Below are positions 57,690 through 64,000 of a DNA stretch of 64,000 nt, piece after piece. Source of the stretch: Actinomadura graeca (GTDB lineage Bacteria; Actinomycetota; Actinomycetes; Streptosporangiales; Streptosporangiaceae); assembly GCF_019175365.1 (NCBI RefSeq), contig NZ_CP059572.1:7440001-7504000 (forward strand), given 5' to 3'. Made by a program: the position numbers and the translations under genes. The notes under the pieces are model-generated. The model did not search any database, was not told where the DNA came from, and was given only the letters and a program-made list of their open reading frames with translations. Position 1 is the first letter of the stretch. Each line of letters starts with the position of its first letter.

Positions 57690-59552
57690 GTGTCCCGCAG
57701 CGCGTCGTCCCCGCCCGCCCTCCGCCACACCGCCGCCGCGGCGGCGCTGGCCGTGATCGCCTCGCTCGCCGTCCCCGCCGGCGCGGGCGCCGCGCCCGCC
57801 CCGGGGCCGGGGTCCGACCCGTCCCCGCCCGGCCGGCTGCCGGTCGCCACCGGCCACGGCGGCGCGGTCTCCACCGTCGACCCCGACGCCAGCCGGACCG
57901 CGCTCGACGTCCTGAAGCACGGCGGCAACGCGATGGACGCGGCCGTCGCCGCCGCCGCGACGCTCGGCGTCACCGAGCCCTACGTCGCCGCGATCGGCGG
58001 CGGGGGATACATCACCTACTACGACGCCAAGAAGCGCCGCGTCCACGCGTTCGACGGGAGGGAGACCGCCCCGAAGGCGATGCGGGCCGGCTCGTTCGTC
58101 GACCCGGCGACCGGGAAGGCGATGCCGTTCGAGGAGGCCGTCACCAGCGGGCTGAGCGTCGGCGTCCCCGGGACCCTCGCCCAATGGGACCTCGCGCTCG
58201 GCCGCTTCGGCACCCGTGATCTGGGCGCCCTCCTCAAGCCCGCGATCAGGGTCGCCGAGAAGGGCTTCGTCGTGGACGCGGAGTTCCGCGCCCAGACCGT
58301 CGAGAACGAGGCGCGGTTCCGCGACATCGTCCCGACCCGGGAGCTGTTCCTGCCGGGCGGCAAGCCGCCCGAGGTCGGCTCGGTCTTCCGCAACCCCGAC
58401 CTCGCCCGCACCTACCGCGAGCTGGCCGAGCGCGGCCCGGAGTGGATGTACGAGGGCGGGCTCGGCCGCGAGGTCGCCCGGACGGTCGCGAAGCCGCCCG
58501 TCGACCCCGCCGCGAAGCGCAAGGTCCGCCCGGGGCTGCTGAAGCCGTCCGACCTCGCCGCCTACCGGGCGCTGCCGAAGGAGCCCACCCACGTCGCCTA
58601 CCGGGGCCTGGACGTGTACGGGGAGCCGCCGTCCTCGTCCGGCGGGTCCACGGTCGGCGAGGCGCTCAACATCCTGGGCAACTTCCGGCTCGACCCGAAG
58701 GACCCCGTCACCGCGCTGCACTACTACCTGGAGGCGTCCAAGCTCGCCTACGCCGACCGGGGCGCCTATGTGGGCGACCCGGCCCAGGTGGACGTGCCGC
58801 TGGACGAGCTGCTCTCGCCCGGGTTCGCCCGCGAGCGCGCCTGCCTGATCAGACCGGACCGGGCCGCCGCCGCGCCAGTCGCCCCCGGCACCCCGGACGG
58901 GCGCTACGGCCCGTGCGTCCCGCCGGGTACCCAGACGCGGGCGCTGGCGTACGAGGGGCCGCAGACCACGCACCTGGTCGTCGCCGACAAGTGGGGCGAC
59001 GTCGCGGCCTACAACGTCACCCTGGAGCAGTTCGGCGGCAGCGCCCTGACCGTCCCCGGCAGGGGGTTCCTGCTCAACAACGAGCTGACCGACTTCACCC
59101 TCCAGCCGCCCGCGCCCGGCGCGCCGTCCGACCCGAACCTGCCCGGCCCGCGCAAGCGCCCGCGCAGCAGCATGGCGCCCACGATCGTGCTCCAGGACGG
59201 CCGGCCGAGGCTCGCCGCCGGCACCCCGGGCGGGTCCACGATCATCACGACCGTCCTGCAGATCCTGGTGAACCGGATCGACCTCGGCATGGACCTGCCG
59301 CACGCCCTCGCCGCGCCGCGCGCCACGCAGCGCAACACCCCGCAGGTCTTCGCCGAGCCCGCGTTCATCGACGCGTTCGGCAAGGGGCTGGCCGCCCGCG
59401 GCCATCTGCTGGCGCCGTTCCCCGGTCCGCCGAAGGCGACGATCGGGGCCGCGACCGCGCTGGAGTTCCTCGGCCCGGGGCTTGTCCAGGCCGTCGCCGA
59501 ACCGGTCCGCCGAGGTGGCGGCAGCGCGATGGTGGTGAACCCGGCCCGCTAG
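57690..59552 (+). CDS. ggt: Gamma-glutamyltransferase
   Basis: A 620-residue secreted Ntn-hydrolase precursor. A signal peptide (HTAAAAALAVIASLAVPAGA, then AAPAP) leads into the large subunit with HGGNAMDAAVAAAATLGV and the GGGGYITYYD segment. The autocatalytic cleavage site is QTTHLVVADKWGD; Thr426 becomes the N-terminal nucleophile of the small subunit. Late motifs are RPRSSMAPTIVL and GTPGGSTIITT, which bind the glutamyl carboxylate. It cleaves glutathione and other gamma-glutamyl compounds outside the cell. GTG 57690 follows GGAGG by 4 nt and gives a proper signal peptide. Phased GAGGG repeats precede it. Confidence 0.93.
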   Translation: MSRSASSPPALRHTAAAAALAVIASLAVPAGAGAAPAPGPGSDPSPPGRLPVATGHGGAVSTVDPDASRTALDVLKHGGNAMDAAVAAAATLGVTEPYVAAIGGGGYITYYDAKKRRVHAFDGRETAPKAMRAGSFVDPATGKAMPFEEAVTSGLSVGVPGTLAQWDLALGRFGTRDLGALLKPAIRVAEKGFVVDAEFRAQTVENEARFRDIVPTRELFLPGGKPPEVGSVFRNPDLARTYRELAERGPEWMYEGGLGREVARTVAKPPVDPAAKRKVRPGLLKPSDLAAYRALPKEPTHVAYRGLDVYGEPPSSSGGSTVGEALNILGNFRLDPKDPVTALHYYLEASKLAYADRGAYVGDPAQVDVPLDELLSPGFARERACLIRPDRAAAAPVAPGTPDGRYGPCVPPGTQTRALAYEGPQTTHLVVADKWGDVAAYNVTLEQFGGSALTVPGRGFLLNNELTDFTLQPPAPGAPSDPNLPGPRKRPRSSMAPTIVLQDGRPRLAAGTPGGSTIITTVLQILVNRIDLGMDLPHALAAPRATQRNTPQVFAEPAFIDAFGKGLAARGHLLAPFPGPPKATIGAATALEFLGPGLVQAVAEPVRRGGGSAMVVNPAR

Positions 59553-59602
59553 GAAACCGCTGGTGAGGCGTGCCCTGACCGCGAAGGGGAAGGAGTCGTG
59601 CC

Positions 59603-59962
59603 ATGGCGCAGTCTTACGTTCAGGTGACGACCACGACCGACTCCCGCCCGGAGGCGGCCGAGCTGGCGAAGTCGGCCGTCGCCGAGCGGCTCGCGGCGTG
59701 CGCCCAGCTCGTCGGCCCCGTCGCCAGCACCTACTGGTGGGAGGGCGAGATCGAGTCCGCCGAGGAGTGGATGGTGGTGTTCAAGACCACCGCCGACCGC
59801 TTCGACGAGCTGGCCTCCCTGATCACCGACGGCCACTCCTACGACACCCCGGAGATCATCGCGACGCCCGTCGTGGCGGGCAGCATGGACTACCTCGCGT
59901 GGCTGGCCGAGCAGACCGAGCCCGGCGGGCTCGACGAGGCGGTGGACGAGCCCGAGGACTGA
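59603..59962 (+). CDS. cutA: Divalent-cation tolerance protein CutA
   Basis: A 119-residue CutA1 trimer-forming protein. VQVTTTTDSRPEAAELAKSAVAERLAACAQLVGPVASTYWWEGEIE, in pieces, is the family core, followed by EEWMVVFKTT and the SYDTPEIIATPVVAGSMDYLAWL terminal block. Like GlnB-type folds it probably binds small ligands; the historical link to copper tolerance is indirect. ATG 59603 is preceded by AAGGAG about 8 nt upstream. It follows the gamma-glutamyltransferase gene by 50 nt, so co-transcription is possible. Confidence 0.93.
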   Translation: MAQSYVQVTTTTDSRPEAAELAKSAVAERLAACAQLVGPVASTYWWEGEIESAEEWMVVFKTTADRFDELASLITDGHSYDTPEIIATPVVAGSMDYLAWLAEQTEPGGLDEAVDEPED

Positions 59963-60084
59963 CCCGGCCCCCGGCCCCGGCGGGGGAGGCCCCCGTGACC
60001 GGTGTGACGTGCGTCATGACGGGGTAATAAGCAATCGATTACCCTGGTCGCGGACTCCGCCGGTGCGGAGGAGAGGGGGCCGGC

Positions 60085-60945
60085 ATGGACGGTGGGCCGC
60101 ACGAGGACCACGGGCTGTTCGGGCCGGGCTCGGTGACCTGGCACGTGATGGGCGAGCCGGTGCTGATCGTCGGCGGTATCAGGGCGCTGCTGCTGCAGGC
60201 GCTGCACCCCCGGACGATGTGGGGCACCGCGCAGAACTCCGAGCTGATGAACCCCGACGCCGCCTGGTCCCGGCTCGCGCGGACGGTCGAGTTCGTCCGC
60301 GTGCGCACCTACGGGACGGAGGCCGAGGTCGACCGGATCGGCCGCCGCGTCCGCAAGCTGCACTCCAAGCTGGCCGGCCTCGACCGCCGCACCGGCGAGG
60401 TGTTCCGGGTGGACGACCCGGAGAACCTTCTCTGGGTGCACATGGGCGAGGTCGACTCCTACCTCGGCGTCGCGCGCCGGGCGGGCGTCCCGCTGACCGC
60501 CGCCGACGCCGACGCGTTCGTGGACGAGCAGCGCCGCGCGGCCGCCGTCGTCGGCCTCGACCCCGCCGGCGTGCCCGCCACCGTCGCCGAGATGCGCGAC
60601 TACTACGACGGGATGCGCCGGCGGATCTGGGCGTGCCGGGAGGCCCGTGACGGGCTGTGGCGGATGTTCAGCCCCGCCGTCCCGCGGAACCTGCTGCCGC
60701 TCAAGCTGGCCGCGCCCGGCGTCGGGACGCTCGTCGTCGCGACGCTGCCGCGGTGGGCGCGCCGCATGTACGGGCTTCCGGGGCTGCCGACGTCCGACCT
60801 GGCGGCGACGCTGGCGCTCAAGGGCCTGTACCGGACGACCCGGGCCGTCCCCGAGCGCTACCGCTACTCGCCGGACGCCCGGCGGGCCAGGCGCCTCACA
60901 CGCGAGCACGAGGCGGCCCCGGGCCCCTGGCCCGTCGCCTCCTGA
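60085..60945 (+). CDS. MpaB-family oxygenase (DUF2236)
   Basis: A 286-residue helical protein of the MpaB/Lcp-related DUF2236 family. The opening GPGSVTWHVMGEPVLIVGGIRALLLQALHPRTMWGT and the TVEFVRVRTYGTEAEVDRIGRRVRKLHSKL segments are typical, with conserved His residues (QALHP, KLHSKL, WVHMGE) able to bind haem iron. Some family members cleave isoprenoid chains or polyisoprene. It stands alone between cutA and the convergent csoR gene. Substrate unknown. Confidence 0.88.
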   Translation: MDGGPHEDHGLFGPGSVTWHVMGEPVLIVGGIRALLLQALHPRTMWGTAQNSELMNPDAAWSRLARTVEFVRVRTYGTEAEVDRIGRRVRKLHSKLAGLDRRTGEVFRVDDPENLLWVHMGEVDSYLGVARRAGVPLTAADADAFVDEQRRAAAVVGLDPAGVPATVAEMRDYYDGMRRRIWACREARDGLWRMFSPAVPRNLLPLKLAAPGVGTLVVATLPRWARRMYGLPGLPTSDLAATLALKGLYRTTRAVPERYRYSPDARRARRLTREHEAAPGPWPVAS

Positions 60946-61022
60946 GGGCGCGCGACCCGAGGGGGCCGGCGACCGGAGCGCCGTCCCCGCCGTCGCGGCC
61001 GCGCAGGCCCGGCCGGCGCGCA

Positions 61023-61322
61023 TCAGCCGCGCCGCATCAGCCGGCCGACGGCGGCCATCAGCTCGGTGGACATCGCCTCGCCCTTGCCCTCCTCGGCGCC
61101 CTCGGCGACGCAGTGCCGCACGTGCCCGTCCAGCAGGCCGAGCGCCACCTTGTCCAGGGCGGCCTGGACGGCGCTGATCTGGGTGAGCACGTCGATGCAG
61201 TAGCGGTCGTCCTCGACCATCCGCTCGATGCCGCGCACCTGGCCCTCGATCCGGCGGAGCCGGGTCTGGAGCTGGTCCTTGGTGGCGGTGTACCCGCGGG
61301 TGGGGGTCTCGCTGGTGGCCAT
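61023..61322 (-). CDS. csoR: CsoR-type copper-sensing repressor
   Basis: A 99-residue all-helical repressor of the CsoR/RcnR family. The copper-binding triad is C42, H67 and C71, with the same spacing (25 and 4) as C36-H61-C65 of M. tuberculosis CsoR. The core LRRIEGQVRGIERMVEDDRYCIDVLTQISAVQAALDKVA is present in pieces. Copper(I) binding releases DNA. A 30-bp near-palindrome (61363-61392) 41 nt upstream of its start is a fitting operator, so it is probably autoregulated. No copper ATPase or chaperone gene adjoins it. Confidence 0.93.
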   Translation of the reverse strand: MATSETPTRGYTATKDQLQTRLRRIEGQVRGIERMVEDDRYCIDVLTQISAVQAALDKVALGLLDGHVRHCVAEGAEEGKGEAMSTELMAAVGRLMRRG

Positions 61323-61362
61323 CTCCGTCCTCGCAATCGATCTCGGGGCGGTTCGCGGGGGG

Positions 61363-61392
61363 TACCCCTCGGGGGTTATCCCCCTAGGGGTA
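61363..61392. promoter_or_regulatory. CsoR-type operator
   Basis: The 30-bp site starts TACCCC, ends GGGGTA and contains inner GGGGG/CCCCC arms around TTAT. GTACCC...GGGTA G-tract dyads are the known CsoR site type. It lies between csoR and the histidine phosphatase gene end, serving csoR on the minus strand. Confidence 0.8.
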
Positions 61393-61423
61393 TCCTATGT
61401 GTTCGGGGACGTATGGACCGCGA

Positions 61424-62020
61424 TCATCGGGTGTGGCCGGGCACGTTCCACGACGCGATCACCGGCCGGTCGTGCTCGGTGCCCAGCGTCGAGAGGGTAC
61501 CGGTGTCCAGGGCGAACAGCCGTCCCAGCCGCGGCTCCAGGCCGAGCCAGCGTGCCGTCAGCACCCGCAGGACGTGCCCGTGCGCGATCAGCACGACGTC
61601 GCCTTCGTCCAAATCCGGCCGCACCCGGCCCAGCACGGCGTCGGCCCGCGCGCCCACCCGGCCGACGTCCTCCCCGGGGTGCCCGGCGTCGCCCGGGACC
61701 ACGCCGTCGTCCCAGAGGAACCAGCCGGGGCGCCGCTCCTGGATCGCCGCCGTGCTGATCCCCTCGTAGCCGCCGTAGTCCCACTCCCAGAGATCGGGGT
61801 CCACCGCGTCCACGGCCAGCCCCGCCAGCTCGGCGGTGCGCCGCGCGCGCTCGGCGGGGCTGCTGACGGCGCGGACGATCCGCCGCCCCTCCAGCGCCGC
61901 CCGGAGCGAGCGCGCCTGCTCCTCGCCGCGCGCGGTCAGCGGCAGGTCGGTGCGACCCGTGTGCCTGCGGGCCCGGCTCCACTCCGTCTCGCCGTGCCGC
62001 AGGATGATCAGCTCCCCCAT
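61424..62020 (-). CDS. Histidine phosphatase family protein (phosphoglycerate-mutase-like)
   Basis: A 198-residue enzyme with the RHGE motif (LILRHGETEWS; His9 is phosphorylated), SSPAERARRTAEL with the phosphate-binding Arg, WDYGGYEGIS with the acid Glu, and IAHGHVLRVL with the second catalytic His. It is a small cytoplasmic phosphatase or mutase; the substrate cannot be read from sequence. It lies 24 nt downstream of the alanine dehydrogenase gene on the same strand, so the two are probably co-transcribed. Confidence 0.92.
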   Translation of the reverse strand: MGELIILRHGETEWSRARRHTGRTDLPLTARGEEQARSLRAALEGRRIVRAVSSPAERARRTAELAGLAVDAVDPDLWEWDYGGYEGISTAAIQERRPGWFLWDDGVVPGDAGHPGEDVGRVGARADAVLGRVRPDLDEGDVVLIAHGHVLRVLTARWLGLEPRLGRLFALDTGTLSTLGTEHDRPVIASWNVPGHTR

Positions 62021-62044
62021 GGGCCCACTGTAGAGGGCCGCGCG

Positions 62045-63160
62045 CTAGTCCAGGACCGAGGCGAGAGGGGTGCGGGGGAGGCCGTGCGCCTCGGCGACGT
62101 GGTCGTAGACGACGGCGCCCGCGTGCGTGTTGAGGCCGAGCGCCAGCGCCGCGTCGTCCCGCAGCGCCTGCCGCCAGCCCTTGTCGGCAATGGAGACCGC
62201 GTAGGGGAGCGTGACGTTCGTCAGCGCGTGGGTGGAGGTGTTCGGCACCGAGCCAGGCATGTTCGCGACGCAGTAGAAGATCGACTCGTGGACCCGGTAG
62301 GTCGGGTCGGCGTGCGTGGTCGGGCGGGAGTCCTCGAAGCAGCCGCCCTGGTCGATCGCGATGTCCACCAGCACCGAGCCGGGCCTCATCCGGGCGACGA
62401 GATCGTTGGAGATGAGCGTGGGGGCCTTCGCGCCGGGGATCAGCACCGCGCCGATGACGAGGTCGGCCTCGCGCGCCTGCTGCTCGACCGTGTACGCGTT
62501 GGACACCAGCGTCTTCAGCCGGCCCTGGTAGATGGCGTCGATGTGGCGGAGCCGGTCGACGTTGACGTCCAGCACCGTCACGTCGGCGCCCATGCCGACG
62601 GCGATCTGGGCCGCGTTCAGCCCGGACACCCCGCCGCCGATGACCACGACCTTGGCGGGGGCCACGCCCGGCACGCCGCCGGGCAGCACGCCGCGCCCGC
62701 CGTTGAAGGCCATGAGGTTGTACGCGCCGACCTGCGGGGCCAGCCGCCCGGCGACCTCCGACATCGGGGCCAGCAGCGGCAGCGAGCGGTCGGGGAGCTG
62801 GACGGTCTCGTAGGCGATGGCGGTCACCCCGGCCGACAGCAGCGCGTCGGTGCACTCGCGGGAGGCCGCCAGGTGCAGGTACGTGAAGAGCGTCTGGCCC
62901 TGGCGCATCCGGTGGTACTCGGCGGCGATCGGCTCCTTGACCTTCAGGATCAGGTCGCCCTCGGCCCAGACCGCCTCCGGGCCGTCGAGGATCTTCGCAC
63001 CGGCGGAGGTGAAGTCGTCGTCGGGGATGGCGGAGCCGAGGCCCGCGCCGTGCTCGACGAACACCTCGTGGCCGTGCCGGGTGAGCTCGTGCACGCCCGC
63101 GGGGGTGATCGCCACCCGGTACTCGTGATTCTTGATCTCCTTCGGGACGCCGATCTTCAC
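62045..63160 (-). CDS. ald: Alanine dehydrogenase
   Basis: A 371-residue NAD-dependent enzyme catalysing L-alanine to pyruvate and ammonia. The start KIGVPKEIKNHEYRVAITPAG, the substrate Lys in LKVKEPIAAEY, the catalytic His in FTYLHLAASRE, the Rossmann VIGGGVSGLNAAQIAVGMGA and the Asp region NMPGSVPNTST are all as in characterised Ald proteins; the length equals the family norm. GTG 63160 has GGAGGAG 5 nt upstream. The frame stays open upstream to 63280. In mycobacteria ald responds to alanine and redox state; no regulator gene is adjacent here. Confidence 0.95.
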   Translation of the reverse strand: MKIGVPKEIKNHEYRVAITPAGVHELTRHGHEVFVEHGAGLGSAIPDDDFTSAGAKILDGPEAVWAEGDLILKVKEPIAAEYHRMRQGQTLFTYLHLAASRECTDALLSAGVTAIAYETVQLPDRSLPLLAPMSEVAGRLAPQVGAYNLMAFNGGRGVLPGGVPGVAPAKVVVIGGGVSGLNAAQIAVGMGADVTVLDVNVDRLRHIDAIYQGRLKTLVSNAYTVEQQAREADLVIGAVLIPGAKAPTLISNDLVARMRPGSVLVDIAIDQGGCFEDSRPTTHADPTYRVHESIFYCVANMPGSVPNTSTHALTNVTLPYAVSIADKGWRQALRDDAALALGLNTHAGAVVYDHVAEAHGLPRTPLASVLD

Positions 63161-63311
63161 GAGAGCTCCTCCGCCGCTGCTGACCATGGGGGTGACCGGT
63201 AGGTACGCCTCCAGCGTGCGGGCCCCGGGCGGCACCCCGCCATGAGCAGGCTGCAAAGTCATCCGGTCTTTCCATGACATTGTGTAAAAAGCCGCAGGTG
63301 GAGCGATCCCA

Positions 63312-64000
63312 TCACGGCGCGGACCGCGGCAGCCACTCGTCCGCGATCGCGACCGTCAGCTCCTCCAGCAGCGGCCCGGCCCTGCGGAGGCGCCGTCCGG
63401 CGTCCGGTTCGATGTCGGCCAGCGCGTACACCGCCTGGATGCGGGCCTTGCGCAGCCGCTCGCCGGTAAGGCCGCGCTGCCCCGCCACCGCGATGACCGG
63501 GGCGCCCGCGCGTGCCGCGGCGCGCGCGACGCCCATGGGCGCGGTGCCGCGCAGCGACCGGGTGTCCAGCGACCCCTCGCCGGTGACGACCAGGTGCGCG
63601 CCGCGCGCCTTCTCGGCGAACCCCAGCAGGTCCAGCATCAGCGACGCGCCGGGCTCGATCGTCGCGCCGAGGAAGGTGAGCGCGGCGAACCCGACGCCGC
63701 CCGACGTCCCCGCGCCCGGCAGGTCCCGCGCGGCCCGCCGGGACGCCGCCTCGGCGAGGTCGGCCCAGCGGCGCAGCCCCGCGTCCAGCAGCCGCACCTC
63801 GTCGCGGTTCGCGCCCCGCCGCGGCCCGTCCACCGCGGCCGCGCCGCCCCGGCCGAGCAGCGGCCCGGCGGACTCCGCCGCCACCACCACCTGGATCCCC
63901 GACATGTCGGGCAGGCCGCGCAGGTCCAGCGCGTGCAGCGAGCGGAGCGCGGCGCCGCCGGGCGGCAGGTCCTTGCCGAGCGCGTCCAGCAGCCGCCCGC
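63312..64000 (-). CDS. Glycerate kinase, 5' end beyond the window
   Basis: The 3' part of a GarK/GlxK-type glycerate 2-kinase. From the window edge the frame reads RLLDALGKDLPPGGAALRSL, then LDLRGLPDMSGIQVVVAAE (usually VxxACDV), GAAAVDGPRRGA (usually GPQKGA), GAGTSGGVGFAAL, VTGEGSLDTRSLRGTAPMGVARAA and a VYALADIEPD segment. The ATG at 63905 is internal, because homology continues to 64000. The family Asp-Val and Gln-Lys of two motifs are changed (AES, PRRGA), so activity may be altered. It lies 152 nt upstream of ald on the same strand. Confidence 0.88.
   Translation of the reverse strand, partial: GRLLDALGKDLPPGGAALRSLHALDLRGLPDMSGIQVVVAAESAGPLLGRGGAAAVDGPRRGANRDEVRLLDAGLRRWADLAEAASRRAARDLPGAGTSGGVGFAALTFLGATIEPGASLMLDLLGFAEKARGAHLVVTGEGSLDTRSLRGTAPMGVARAAARAGAPVIAVAGQRGLTGERLRKARIQAVYALADIEPDAGRRLRRAGPLLEELTVAIADEWLPRSAP

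Overview
The window is very GC-rich, with long overlapping frames on both strands, many GTG starts and ATGA/GTGA stop-start overlaps. The gene families (DUF397, PF04672-type methyltransferase, Rv1733c-like membrane protein, LppX-like lipoprotein, MMPL exporters, DtxR/IdeR iron box, CsoR) point to a filamentous actinomycete. Actinomadura or another member of the Streptosporangiales is the best guess, inferred from family content only. I call 59 protein genes (the last cut by the window edge), one tRNA-Met, and a set of operator-like dyads, promoters, hairpins and tandem repeats. There is no phage, transposase, CRISPR or rRNA.

Layout. 1-9424: a DUF397 gene behind a decayed regulator stub, a two-component pair, two MMPL exporters, a MerR regulator divergent from the short-chain dehydrogenase it probably controls, and a PF04672 methyltransferase. 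9447-13627: siderophore uptake (reductase, binding lipoprotein, two FecCD permeases) around an iron box, with no ATPase gene. 13704-20036: an MFS exporter with its MarR regulator, a Rv1733c-like protein, a second MFS exporter with an LppX-like lipoprotein, tRNA-Met, and a secreted trypsin-like protease.

20189-47110 is a large accessory catabolic region. An eight-gene leftward operon (31820 to 22423) encodes a PotABCD-type importer, a PaaG-like crotonase, an ADP-forming acyl-CoA synthetase, an acyl-CoA dehydrogenase and a dienoyl-CoA-reductase-like SDR. Rightward units from a central PucR regulator (32152) encode an aldehyde dehydrogenase and a ThDP enzyme; then a PadR regulator, a divergent urocanase, a CaiB/BaiF CoA-transferase and an SGNH hydrolase; then two M20 hydrolases, a Baeyer-Villiger monooxygenase and a double CMD protein. 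Two of these units start with promoters that share a bipartite motif at exactly the same spacing, so they are probably co-activated. I do not recognise this as a known pathway.

47327-54577 contains small genes (thiamine-binding protein, STAS protein, zinc peptidase) and then a compact leftward operon: NrtR-like Nudix regulator, J-domain/pseudokinase fusion, vWA protein, divergent adenylosuccinate-synthetase homologue and BKACE-like enzyme. This is my best candidate for an undescribed system. 54776-64000 is more ordinary: an amino-acid permease with an unusual 339-residue Gly/Ser/Tyr/Phe tail, gamma-glutamyltransferase, CutA, an MpaB-family oxygenase, CsoR with its operator, a histidine phosphatase, alanine dehydrogenase and a truncated glycerate kinase.
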